Origin: Diplolepis rosae
Lineage: Eukaryota > Arthropoda > Insecta > Hymenoptera > Diplolepididae
Assembly: GCA_030998225.1 (NCBI GenBank)
Contig: JAPYXD010000714.1
Location: forward strand, 7,254,001 to 7,318,000
Reading direction: 5' to 3'
DNA length: 64,000 nt
Shown here: one piece after another, positions 47,000 through 58,560 of the stretch
How positions within the stretch are numbered: position 1 is the stretch's first letter
How the letters are laid out: each line of letters begins with the position of its first letter
Notes under the pieces: model-generated
Seen by the model: only the letters and a program-made list of their open reading frames with translations
What the model was told of the DNA's origin: nothing
The model's database searches: none
Program-made: the position numbers and the translations under genes

Positions 47000-48371
47000 C
47001 AGTTAAATATAATGAATATAAAGTAGAAAAGGAGAAAGGTATAGAAGGAGAACACAGTAATTTAAGTTTTTTACTTACTTTTTTTATTGTTTTTGGAATA
47101 ATAATATAGGCCCGTGCACGTTCTTGAGATTCCCCGGCTAGACCCTGGATAATTTCAAAGTGATAGTGACTAGCCCTGGAGCACTTCCAGCGTAACGAGT
47201 TTTGCCCCTCCTCCCCCCAACTTCGTTGCTAAATTATAATTTTTGTTATAAAATTACAGTCTCATTACAGGTAGTTAGCAACCCCCTCCTCTACCATTAT
47301 CCAGATAAAGGGGCTGAGCTGGCGGCACTGCCTGTATACTTCGTATTAGGACGAGTTGAGATTGAGTTGGAAACCTGGAAAATTTAGGATTAGCTATTTA
47401 GTAGCTTAAACTGCAGCTGAGTGCAACTTCATGAACTGGCCCAAGAAAGGCCTGGCGCCTGGCTAAACTTTTGATAGTTTTGGAGCTAAACGGGTAGTCC
47501 TGATACGAAGTGCCGTAGTTATGCGTGGGAAGATTTTAGGAGCGAAAAACCACCTTACAATATTAAGTTTGACATATAATTGATAATTATTAATAATTGA
47601 CTGTAACATCAATTTTGACCTTGAGGTCAATTTTCAAGGTCAAATGGAGGTAAGACCCTTTTCCTGAATGCGAACCCCTATTTTTGACTGCCGATTTTGA
47701 AAAGAGCGGGAAATTTCACGTCAAAAATGACCTGTTGAAAAATGGTTTTTGTGACTACTTCCACGCCGCTGTTTCTGGGTAACGCTAACAGTAAGTACAG
47801 CGTCCTTTTTTCGTAACTAGTAACAGAGAAGTTACATTGTCAAGAATATCACTTTTGTAACTACATAGTCACAGTCTTTACATCTGATCCAAAATGATTG
47901 TTACTGTCTGTCTGTGTTTGGGTGGGGGGGGGGGGGGTGTTGTGATAACATCTCACAGCCTGAAGTCTACAAAAAAAATTCAACCGGGCACAGAGTTCAA
48001 TCTAAGAAAAATCGTCTTGACCTTCAAGTCACCTTGAAAATTGACCTCATGGTCATGATGGTCAAGCTGATGTACACCTTAACATTTCATCGACTTTTGT
48101 AAAGCATCTTGAAAGTTTGTTTACCCCGAAAAACCAAGACAATTCAGAAAAAGGGCATTATATGTGGGATTATATATTAAAATGGGTCACCGTTTATAAG
48201 CATGCGTTAATATTATATAGATGTACGATAATATTATCTTTTTGAGCTCAGTTTACTAAGAAATCCATAAAATTACATACATTATATTACTGATGAGAAG
48301 TAGTACAGAAACATACGAAGCGCTATTTTTAATCACCAATATCAATTATCAATACTATTTTTATATTTCAG

Positions 48372-48817
48372 ATATTCCCAATTTGCTTCCAAGGAAGAAA
48401 ACCAAACATTTAAAACCTCTAAATAATTCTTCAAAATCAGAACCCAATCAAAAACAAAGCTCATGTCTTCAACGGATGAATACAATTGAATCGCGGTCTT
48501 TTCAAATTACTGGGCTGACGCAAAAAGAAACAAATCTTTCCAGCGAAGATAATTTTTCTCGGAAGATCTCCACAAATAATTCAAATTATCTTACACCACC
48601 AATAATGTCATATGCTTCAAGAAGTAAAGAAATATCAAAGGAATGTCAGAAGCTGGAAGAAAACATTAATCTGAAAAGTTTATATGATAGTCACGTGGGA
48701 CGGAACATGCAGGGTGAAAGAAATAATCTAACTCTCAAAGAATCTGTAGATCATTTTGATGTTCAGTCTATAATCAATGAAAGAAGACCTCTTAAACTAA
48801 AAGTCAATCCTACATAA
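48372..48817 (+). CDS. T-type calcium channel alpha-1 subunit, terminal coding exon
   Basis: Follows TTTTTATATTTCAG and opens AT|ATT|CCC, completing a codon begun by the final G of the exon ending at 24863 (GAT, Asp). It encodes about 148 residues to the TAA at 48815-48817, starting DIPNLLPRKKTKHLKPLNNS. The exon is Ser/Asn/Lys-rich and polar, as expected for the weakly conserved distal cytoplasmic tail. It closes with VQSIINERRPLKLKVNP. The open frame upstream of 48372 is intron. Assignment rests on phase, strand, a good acceptor and position; the sequence itself is not strongly conserved, so confidence is lower than for the pore exon. Confidence 0.75.
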
Positions 48818-49260
48818 GCTTTAGATTGAAAGACGAACATTACTTATTTTGCATCAGTTACTGCAGGTGAGACTCTTTTCACTAAACATGGAAACAAACA
48901 TTTTAATCTTTTCACTGAAAGTTCTGATCACCAGGGCAGTAGTGCAATTGCAAACTCATTTGATTATTTCTCAAAGTTTGGTACCCTTTAGATGCGTGGC
49001 AGTTGCTATTTCTCTCCGTGTGGTAGAAAATTTACCAATAAAAGTTCATCTTGTCAACCAACCCTTGCCTGATCTGAAGTAGACTGAAGCTTTCTGAAAC
49101 CTTTATTACGTCTTTATTACATTAGATTCATTAATTTCAAGTTTCTTTTGGAGAATCCATTCATCAGCTATTATACATGGGACGTTTTTAAACAACGATG
49201 TGATATTAAGTCATGTCCTTTGATACATCCTTAATTAAAATAAATAAAGTTCATACGTAT
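48818..49260 (+). terminator. 3' UTR and polyadenylation signal of the calcium channel gene
   Basis: After the TAA comes AT-rich DNA with AATAAATAAAG at 49239, the first good polyadenylation hexamer downstream. The site of cleavage would be about 49255-49270. The short frame at 48849 lies in this UTR. Confidence 0.5.
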
Positions 49261-52237
49261 GTATTATAATTTTTGTGGGTAACTGGATTGGGGAGAATAA
49301 AATTGAAATATTCCACACACAATCGATTTTAACCAAAACATAATTAATTTATTCTTCACACGTATTACCACTCATTACATTGTACATTTCACATTCGACC
49401 TTTCTGCTTCTTTTTTATTGCAACCGTCCCACAGGAGCGAAATTTTTTTTCTTTATATTGTTCATTTTTAATAAAAAAAACTTGCTTACTATGGAAATCA
49501 CCCAATTTGTAAGTGTATTCGCATGAATAAGATGATTGCACACTGTGTATGCAGCTCGTTCCTCAGAAAATTTTTCCTGTGAGGAGCGAAACGAACACCA
49601 TGTGTGCAATGTGAGGTCAAATAAAAATATATCATTCTCATCATGACTAAAGTGCGATATAAATTCTTGAACCAAAAGGGCGCCAATTACCTGAAAATGG
49701 TAATGACGTAACCCTTTGCCCGCCTAGCTCTGCGGAGAGGGATTTCGTGGGGACGAACTGATCGCGCAGATACCGCTGAGAGGCGATATTGTAAAGAGGA
49801 AAAACATCAAAGTACGTTAAATAAAACTAAGTATCTTTTCCAGTATAAAAAGAAAATTTCAGTTTTATTTAACTTTCAAAATCACCCCCGCCCCTTTCTA
49901 CAACTTTATATTTTTCCATACATACGCACACTCAAGCACACCATTCAAACACGCACACAAGACTTATTTTATTCACCTGCTTTCCAGACGACGGAGAGAG
50001 AGGCAACTTTATTGATTAGTCTGCCTCGATTCTCTGTTACAGAATAATTTGCAATTTTCTCTGGTAACGTGTTTCAGACGAACACTTTTGACTAAACGAA
50101 CATACAAGCCAGAATGGCGTCTCTCCTCACGGCTCAGATTCACGTTCCACTCCCCACTTTCCATGACCGGAAGGTGATGCCCTCTCAGGTTCTTATCATG
50201 AACCTCTTGCTCTGGAATTGGCCGCCCCGCACGCCTCTCCTCGTTAACTAAATCGTAAGGTTTATTTTTGGATTGAAACCTCTTCCCGGACAGAAAAATG
50301 GCAATATGGAGGAGTCTTCTTCCATTGGTTAACGTATTACGGACTTCCAGTCGATCCATATTATGATAGGCAGAGTACGAGCGGCGAACGGCCATTCACT
50401 TTATTGGCTTGCCGCTATTAGCACACCTTCCCGGCCCGGAACCGTGCGCCCTCGCTCTCTGTTTACAGAACCGCCATTCCTGACCACGATTCGCTGTTCT
50501 CCTGTCTCTATCCTTCTTTTCGCGCTTCTATCTACAACTGGAAAAAAATTATTTAAAACCTAGTCAGAACAATAAATGTTTTTCATCGAGATTTAACCTT
50601 TTCTACTGGACCTGGCGTGGTCCTACATACTTATAGTTACGGTAAGGATCCTGTTGTGTGTCTCTGTCTCTTTACCCGTGCTAGGTGAGAGAGTGCGTTC
50701 AAGTAGCAAGATGGCTCGTTACAAATGCAACGAAAATTTTTAAGAAATAGTAAAAAGGCAAAAAAATAAGCTGAATAATGAAGAAAATAATATAAACGAG
50801 AAATATGTTTTTGGAAAATGTCTAAATGTAATAAAGTAATGTAACTCAGTAATAAAACGCAATAAAACCAATTCCAAATTTTGTTATTCAATACTTTACA
50901 GATACTATTGATTCACAAAAAGTCTAATCTCGACGAATACTTTGCTGAGATTAATGGATAATTGCTCATTATTATCGCATACACGGTGTGCAACCAGTCT
51001 TATAGCCTCGGAAATCAATTGCACATCGTGCAATCGTGCATAGTTTCAATCGGCCTCGAGTGGGTTAAAAAAAATAAATGCGATCAAGAATGTCTTTACT
51101 TCAATGGGATGGGCTCGAGTTTGATCGCATCGTGAAGTTACTTCGCAAAAAAATCAACTATTTTATTCAAATATGTTCGAGATAAAATAGTGGCTTACTG
51201 ATGTAGGCTAAGTACAACAAAATTTGGAGAACGTAGGATAAATTATTTCAGTGAGCCTAGATAATTTTTCTATTGTGGCAACTAATCAATGACCGTCATA
51301 ACTATTAACTCTGATTTATGTCTTTTTTTTACGCTCGGAGCAACGTAAAGTTACCGCGGTAGAAGAATTTACTTTCGGGGTCACATGCACACTTGCAACT
51401 AAGTGTTTACCTAAATGCAATTTCAATGCCCTGTCGTATCCAAAAAACGTACTGGACCCAACATTTTTCTTGGACCTTTTAATTACAATTTGTTTTCCAT
51501 CCGCGATTACAAGGAACGACAATATTCCTGGAACACCCTGTATATAATATTTAACTTTATTTACATTCGATATATGTATATTGTACACGTGAAACCAAAT
51601 CATTTAACCTATAACATTATTATTACATTCATTAAAATATTTCACATGAAATATCCTAGTTGTCAAAAGAAGGTTATCTAAATAATTTATGTATTTAAAT
51701 CTGAGTACGGCTCCTTGCAGTCTGTTTATTTCGAGAGACTACACTGAGATTCTCAAAAATATTTTAATTTTAAAATCTTTAAAATTTTTTGGAGTTTCAT
51801 AGTTCTGCTACGGACGTAAGTAACACGTGGTCAATAACTCTGGCAGGAAAAAGTATAATTAATCAATTCATAGATGTCAATTCTCAATTTTGCATGCAAA
51901 GTTTCTCTATTATTATTCTACATCATGTCAAAAAAAGTACCGGGCATTAAAAGCAAATGATTTTTCTGAAATATTTTTTCCATTAGTTGTTAGCACTGTA
52001 AAGTACTTATTTACTATTCGAAAAATAATCGCGATCTGTCAACTAGTTTGTTTACAGCAGCTGGTTGAATGAGTCCACTTCAGTAGTGCACGAAGAATTT
52101 CTCGGTGAACGAAATTATTGAACACAGAATTAGCCTCCACTTTTGTGTTTCAAGTGAAATTTCGTATGCCGACTCGCTAAAAATGTTAGAAAAGGCTTAT
52201 TATAAATCAATTCTATAAAAAACACGGGCTTATCATA
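49261..52237. other. Unassigned region
   Basis: Minus-strand frames at 49415-49675 and 50009-50395 (128 residues, Arg/Asn-rich) have no motif I recognise. 49700-50600 is less AT-rich than its flanks and has an AATAAA at 50570 on the + strand, so a solo LTR is possible but no second copy is in the window. 51530-51550 contains GGAACACCCTGTATAT; its reverse complement, ATACAGGGTGTTCC, resembles ends of common insect repeats. Confidence 0.35.
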
Positions 52238-52242
52238 CATAA

Positions 52243-52267
52243 ATATATATATATATATATATATATT
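52243..52267. repeat. (TA)n microsatellite
   Basis: An uninterrupted AT dinucleotide run of about 12 units. Confidence 0.9.
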
Positions 52268-52698
52268 ATGGTATATACATAGCTCATGACCTTAACATCT
52301 CTCCTAAGTCTTTTGATTCGATTTTGGTGGAAATTTTGGGCATGAGATGCGTTGCCGTATGGCTTGTTCTAAAAGAGCGGAATTTTGGTCAAAAACAGTA
52401 CCACGAGCAGTAGGGTCATTGCAAAATAAACTTTTTCTATTAATCATCCCCCCACTGACTTAAATCATGAAGATTGGGTTAAAACCAAAATATCGAGATC
52501 AAAAAATTCAAAATCGGGACATATTCAGTATTAGGTGGGAATACTAAGATACAAAATAGAACAAAAATAGTTATATGTTTAATCACGTACGTGTTATAAT
52601 ATAGCTAACACATTGACATGAACAATGTCTTCATTATTCTCGAAATTATTCTAATCTTCAAAAATTGTTCATGATCACGTAAGCATATACTCCTGTGT

Positions 52699-52810
52699 CC
52701 AAATGAAACTGGAAATCGTGTTATAACTTTTAAAATCTTTATTTATTATTCGAAATCTATTTCGACGCCTTCAAAGTAATCCCCATCCAACAGAATACAG
52801 ATATAGCCCT
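52699..52810 (-). mobile_element. mariner end fragment
   Basis: AATGAAACTGGAAATCGTG, then TTATAACTTTTAAAATCTTT and TCGACGCCTTCAAAGTAAT match 28520-28610 closely, the 3' end of the minus-strand mariner at 28500-29340. Only about 110 bases remain. Confidence 0.75.
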
Positions 52811-53239
52811 ACGAAATCGCGATGAGCTCACAAAACAAAGGCCACTTTCAAACTGCCATAGAGAGAATGTTGTTAGCGATAGAGATCTCTATGGCGTAAA
52901 TTCTGAAACTTTTATTTTTTTTCTACAAAAACTACCCTTTCTGATTTTCTAAAATTTTGTTTTAGACTTCTGGCCAGATTTTCGCATTGTGGTCCCACTG
53001 TATGGCAGTTGGGTGATTTTGGCCCCCAATATCGGTTGCCATAGTAGGACCGACCTTGGCCCGACCATGAAACTCTGACTGCCGGCCTAAATTCGCACTT
53101 GGGGCAGAATGTTTTTGTTGTTTTTCAGAACGTTTCAGAAATAAAAAGGTGGGGGAGAATGAAAAAGGTGTTGCTTTGGAGTCTAAACTCGTGCTCTACA
53201 AGCGCTTATAGTAAAAAGTCATAATAAATAGATTTTCCC

Positions 53240-54250
53240 GTTATAAGGAAGTTAAGTTTTATCGCTGTTAAATACACAAGATGCACACAGGATACTTTGA
53301 AAATTGTTGACTGCTCCCGAATAACTGATTTAACAATTTGTCAACTCAGTTTTTTGATAGGTACTTAGACTTCTTATCAGATTCTATAGACAAAGTTCGT
53401 CAACTATGGTGCGAACAACAATATAAAATTAATAACTAATGTTTCAGGGTCACCACACCTTCATACATGGACACTATTTTGAAAATAGTTCCTAATGAAG
53501 AATAATGGCTTCTAATTTCTGCAAAGTAGCTCAGAAGCGTCAGGTCATGTAGTTTATCATCCATTACAGTAATAGTCGCACAAAATTATTCTTTGAAAAA
53601 TTCGATATTCATAGCTCTCGTTGTATGATGATCAACTTTTAAATACACACAAATTACTATGAAAATCATTGACTGTAACTGAAATAAATATTTTAAATAC
53701 TTCCAATTCAGTTTGTAAATAGCTATTTATGTCTCCTATTAGTTCCTATAGCTAAAGTTCATAATTTATTTCCCTAAAAAAAATTCAAATTATTAACTGT
53801 TGTTCCTGTCACCAAATCCTCAATACCAATTTATTATTGTAGAAATTGTTCCCTCGGACACGAATAAAGATTTATTATTTCTGTAAAGTTTCACACGAGT
53901 CTTAATGTATGGACTCTATCAGCCATCATAGTAAAAAATGCAAACAATTATTTTTTCAGAAACTCGATATTAATAGCCGTTGCTGTATGATGCTCAAGTT
54001 TCAAATACAACAAAAATTATTATGGAAATTGTGGACTCGAACTAAAATGATTTGTCGCAACTATTTACCATGAGAGCTGATAGAGTACATAAATTCAGAC
54101 TCATGAGACACTTTACAGAAATTTTTGTTTCTGTCCCGCGAACGATTTTCACAAAAATCAATGGATATAAGGGATTTAGTGCCAGAAACATTAATTAATG
54201 TTTTGATATTTTTAATAGAATGATAAGGCTTCTCCATACATTTTTATCTC
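53240..54250. repeat. Satellite-like array, ~365 bp unit, with an inverted last copy
   Basis: Diverged units start near 53240, 53612 and 53970. They share AAATACACA(C)AA...TTGACTG, then AACTCAGTTT, TTCTATAG(A)CAAAGTTC and CACCA(C/A)A...TTC blocks. The third is cut short near 54060 and followed by an inverted copy: the reverse complement of 54070-54190 matches 53830-53925 (CTGTAAAGT(T/G)TC..GAGTCT and GACTCTATCAGC types). No coding. Confidence 0.65.
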
Positions 54251-56389
54251 TAAAACTTTCTGAAAAAGAAAAAAAAATTTCACAAAGTAAAAGTCTAATC
54301 GGAAAAATACCAATAAAAGTGAAATAATAAATACTTATCTTAATTTACCTTACATTGAAAATTTGTATGATTTTGTTTCAATTTCCGTTGGAGTAGGTAA
54401 ATATTTGCTAAAATTTAAAAACATTTTACTAAAACTGAAAATGATCATACCGAAAGTATCAAATATTTTTCATGAAAGACATTTGAAAACTTACTATTCT
54501 TAATGCCATGAATCATTCCTGATTAATCCTATAAATTAAGCTTTGTATTTGGTTTGAATTAATTTTTTTATCACACTAGAGGTGAGCTTCTTGTTGTCAT
54601 ACTTTATTCTAATTTTTGATTAAATGAACACGTGTATCCGAATAATCAATCTGAAATTCTACGGCACTTGCAGTTCTATTTTCATAGCATTATGCACTTA
54701 TAGTTTCAATTTTTTATTCATTTCTTGAAATTAGTATCCGAATACCTAACCTGTACCATATTTAACATTGAATATGAACAGGTTTTACTATTACCAACCG
54801 AGTAAATAGCGAACAAACAGGGCTCTGAATCCTCAACGCGTTGTTATTTTTGGTCGGGTGTGAGCAAACGCGGCACACATCTCGAAAACAACTTACGCAT
54901 CCCCAATGATTCGTGCAAAATTCTAAACCCATGTGACGTGGTAAATTTTACCCGTCACAAGGAAAAAATGTTTAATTTAATAAACTCACCGGTGACAGGT
55001 GGGGTTATGTCCCTGGGGGAAAAAGTCGTGAGACGAGAGCCCGCACTTCGTCGTCACCCGAGAGCACTCGAAACACACTTCGCGCACCACACGCACTCAT
55101 GCTTCCTGTCCTGTCTGTTTCATGAGCAACACGAAGATAACAGCACCGGAGGACATCAGCGTTGGAGACGAGACACTACCGGCTACCGAATCAACATAAA
55201 CACTGGCCGCCATGTCGAGTTTCGAGCCACGATGGATCGACGCTTCGATATTCACCACCATCGATCGTTCGAGAGCGACACAGCAGACGACCAGAGGCCA
55301 CCACGTGACCCGGAAAAAGTACCCTAGGGCGCATGGACCCTGGGGCTTGATACGAAACACATTGGATATTTAGCATCTTGGATATTTGGTGATGCTAAAT
55401 TTGTGAGGTTTGACGGAGATGAACACTGACCATAATGGTGTCATCGTGTTACACGCGCCGTCCATTGGGACTAATAGAACCGCGTGTTCATAGAAAATAT
55501 TTGCCGAGGGCAATTACTATACTAGGCACGAGTTGCCTAGTCGTCTATTGGATCAATGACATGTGACCTGCTTCCGGGTCCGCGATTGGGTCACGCATGT
55601 AATTCGTGGGGCAGGTCGGGAAATCTGTCAGCATCGCGTCGATCATCTTCACTCTCGTCCTGCGACTCTAAGTGACAAGTGACGCCATTTCTCTCCCAAA
55701 GGAAATTTTGAGTCCGGGGTTTTTTTTTGTTTTTCTGCTACAACGAAAATGGAAGGCGAATTCGTGCTGAGACTCGATCCAGTTCTAGGAGACATCGTAT
55801 AGGTAGCGTGAGCGTTATTTATAAACTTTATTTCTCTGGCAAGTGGTCCGGAAAATAATGGACGATTGAACTGATACTTACGCCATATGGCGTACTTTAC
55901 AAGTACCGGCCACTCAGCCTCTCTTCTCTTTTCTCTCTTGTCCGCGAGTGCTCTTCCGTCCGTACCGGTGATTTTATTTGATGTTCAGGTCGGAAAGTAA
56001 ATTGAAAATATAAAATAAATTAGTCGAGTCTAACTCTCTCGGGTGGTGACGCGCGCTAGAATAAGTCGAATTCGTCATATTGTCGCGTGGCTCGGAAAGT
56101 TCCGAGATTTGTATCATTTTGCTTGCTAATCTTGACGTAGATATCTTGGCATTTATTACTCACATTTAATTTTAATTTGTATCGAGTCTCACTTTAATAA
56201 TAATAAATAGTGTTCTGCCAAATTTATTGTATCTTAATCAAATTCTGGTTCATTTATTCATTACCCGCCAAACTGTTGTGACCTTGTTTTGACCCCGCCT
56301 TGTGTTGGTTAATTTCGAGTCCCATCCTCGTTAAATAAATTTCTGTCACTAACCGGAGTGACTGGCGCTCAACTAAAGTTCAGGCTTAT
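54251..56389. other. Unassigned; GC-richer island with an open frame
   Basis: 54840-56060 is less AT-rich than its flanks. It contains a 155-residue plus-strand frame (54860-55327, opening in a non-ATG codon) rich in Arg and His with no motif I know. 55980-56350 has AATAAA-like and CTCTCTCGGGTGG/CGCG stretches reminiscent of an LTR or a promoter. No second copy is present in the window, so neither reading can be supported further. Confidence 0.35.
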
Positions 56390-56705
56390 TTTACTTTCAA
56401 AGATATTCAGTTGGGTAGCCAAAAATAAGAGTGCCAGGTCACGGGTAAGACCTGCATTTCACCCACTACCTTCTGATATCTTAAAATTGTCAGCTATCTC
56501 ACGCAACTTTAATCCATTATTAATATCTCGTCTTCTAACCTTTTTGCTTCTATCATTGCGTCTCCCTCATGCGCTGTGCCCATTAAGGTTACTCGCCTGT
56601 AGTTGCTTGCTTTTTCATTCACTGCTTTCTTGTATATTGAGCATATTATGCCTTCCTCCCAATCCCTCGGACATTCTTTAACTTTTTATATCATGTTCAT
56701 AACAC
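56390..56705 (-). pseudogene. Non-LTR reverse transcriptase fragment
   Basis: The minus strand reads KECPRDWEEGIICSIYKKAV and then NYRRVTLMGTAHE. The pattern PxxWxxGIIxPIYKKGxxxxxxNYRGVTL is the start of the RT in Jockey/CR1-like non-LTR elements. The Gly of NYRG is Arg, and stops lie on both sides. Confidence 0.65.
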
Positions 56706-57486
56706 AGGCCCACAAAAATAAAATTTCTGCGCGAAGAATGTCACTATGATATTCCCATGTATTTGTTCCCGGCCAACCCGAATTCGTAGACTCTTTGACC
56801 CCAGCACGTCACGATTTCGTCCTAATCTCAAAAAACACTTCGAAAAATCACTAAATTCAATATACTTATAACCCCATAACCAAATGACATGTATGAGTGT
56901 TATCACCCTTAAGCTGTCAGACTCACCTACGATTGGAACAGGATCTCTACTGGGTGTGTATAACTATAAATTTATGGCTAATCAAGATAAAAAATTCAAA
57001 TTCAGTAAACCCCAAACGTCAGAAAATGGTCATAAATGTCACGGCAATTACTCGGCGTTTTGTATATATTTGGAGATTTCCAAAACAATAAGAAAATCTC
57101 ATTTTCTGATGATTTGAAATGTGTTTGGAGATTGCTTAACCTGCCAATTTTACCGAAAAACCGTTCACTGGATACCAGCAAAAAATTTTACTGTTTGCAA
57201 AACAATGCTTGATCGGTGACAGAAGGATAAAAAGAAGGTTAAATTCGTTGAACCAACCGTCTGGCGTGAACCCAATAGTAAGGAGGACTGTTATTTTTGG
57301 ATGACTAACACGAAAGGTTTCAAAACAACTAACTCTCATAAAATACAGCATGTGTATGTTTTCAGTGTAACAAAAGAATCAAAAAAATTTGATAATGATA
57401 ATAAATAGATTGTGAAAATCCCAATACATCAGTCGCAAATATACAAATAATACAAATAATTGTGCTCCGGTACCCATAGCACATTT

Positions 57487-57975
57487 AGTAACTCTCAAGG
57501 AAGAATGTGGAAATACAACGATGGTATTGGATGAGATTAAATATACGGAATACGCTTGGCAGATTTGTGGCGATCTCAAGATCATCACAATGATTTTGGG
57601 TCAGCAATCTGGTTTCACGAAGCTTCCATGCTTTCTCTGTTTGTGGAATAGCAGAGATCGCGGCAATCATTATACCAAAAAAGATTGACCTGCCCGGAAA
57701 TTTATCAAATCTGGATCAAAGACCGTCATAAATAAACCATTAGTAGAGCCGTCTAAAATTCTCCTTCCTCCGCTGCACATAGAACTGAGTTTGATGAAAC
57801 AATTTATCAAAGCTTTAGATAAGAATAAATAATGTTTTTCATACTTAGTTAGGAAATTCCCAGCATTATCTGGTGCTAAATTAAAAGAAGGTATCTTTGA
57901 TGGTCGACAAATTCGTAAGGTGTTGAGGGATGAATCATTCATTGCCACAATAAATGAAAAGGAACGGGCCGCATG
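57487..57975 (+). pseudogene. Fragment of a repetitive arthropod protein (LPPLHIE-type)
   Basis: The plus-strand frame reads MVLDEIKYTEYAWQICGDLK, FTKLPCFLCLWNSRDRGNHY, VEPSKILLPPLHIELSLMKQ, a stop at Lys-Asn-Lys, then FPALSGAKLKEGIFDGRQIR. The block CxLCxWxSR...KILLPPLHIKLGLMKxFVKAL...AKLKEGIFxGPQIR is one I recall in many multicopy uncharacterised proteins of aphids and other invertebrates, apparently transposon-derived. I cannot name its class. One stop, otherwise well preserved. Confidence 0.6.
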
Positions 57976-58410
57976 ACTAAGCTGCAAGAATCACCTCTCT
58001 TGTTGCCTTCATTCGTTGCTCTTCCCTTTGATGCCCCCCCCGCCACCCCATTCATTTGTTTCTTATTGATTTTGTCTTCTAGCTTTACGCTTCTTTGTTT
58101 CCATACCCTTATCTCTTCTTTCAGTTCAACCTTTATCTCCTGCTTTTTTTCCTGTTTCATTCTTACTTTTTCTCGTTCTTTTTTCTCTTCTATCTTATAT
58201 ACTTTCTCTACTAAGTATAAGAGCAGTGATTCCCTGATTTCTCTATATGTGTCTATCCTATCCTATCTTATCATCTCTCGAACCCCATCTTACCTTCTTA
58301 GTTCTATTATCTTGCTCCCACTAACTTTTCTTGCTTTTACTCACTATCCACTCTATTTCTTCAACTTCACTTTTCCCTTTACGTTTCACTTCCTTTAATT
58401 TTTACTTGTT
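57939..58410 (-). pseudogene. Charged coiled-coil remnant, possibly non-LTR ORF1
   Basis: The minus strand reads long Lys/Glu/Arg runs (KQEIKVELKEEIRVWKQRSV, EKRTRKSKNETGKKAGD), predicted coiled coil, interrupted by stops. It lies exactly between the two repetitive-protein fragments. It could be ORF1 of a Jockey/CR1-type element inserted there, perhaps of the family of the RT fragment at 56390. The highly biased composition makes this uncertain. Confidence 0.35.
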
Positions 58411-58560
58411 CAAAACAAAAATTGAAAGATTTTCCAAAATTACAAAAATGTGGAGAGCGCAACGGTCATTATTCTTTTTTAAAACGCGTATTACCAAACT
58501 TAAAAAGGCAAAATACCACCGGAAATACAAAGTGCAACAAAAGTGTCATGATTTGCGAGG

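Larger units (their letters stand above)
24864..48371 (+). other. Last visible intron of the T-type calcium channel gene (23.5 kb)
   Basis: Donor GTATCA at 24864, acceptor TTATATTTCAG before 48372. The phases agree: one base before, two bases after, forming GAT. No additional channel exon was recognised inside, though a short one of matching phase could have been missed. The intron is packed with transposon remnants listed separately. Stretches 24864-26560, 32365-33730, 34180-35140, 37570-39140, 45250-46030 and 47000-48290 hold nothing I can name. Confidence 0.7.

Noticed and set aside
48293..48371. ATG at 48293 as start of a separate 174-residue gene
   Set aside because: The acceptor at 48371 with matching phase explains the downstream frame as a terminal exon; the upstream 26 codons are intron read by chance.
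49415..50395. Minus-strand frames at 49415-49675 and 50009-50395
   Set aside because: Open, but without a motif, splice support or second copy; not called as genes.
51316..51603. 95-residue minus-strand frame
   Set aside because: It contains the ACAGGGTGTTCC motif seen at ends of insect repeats and no protein signature, so it is probably repeat DNA.
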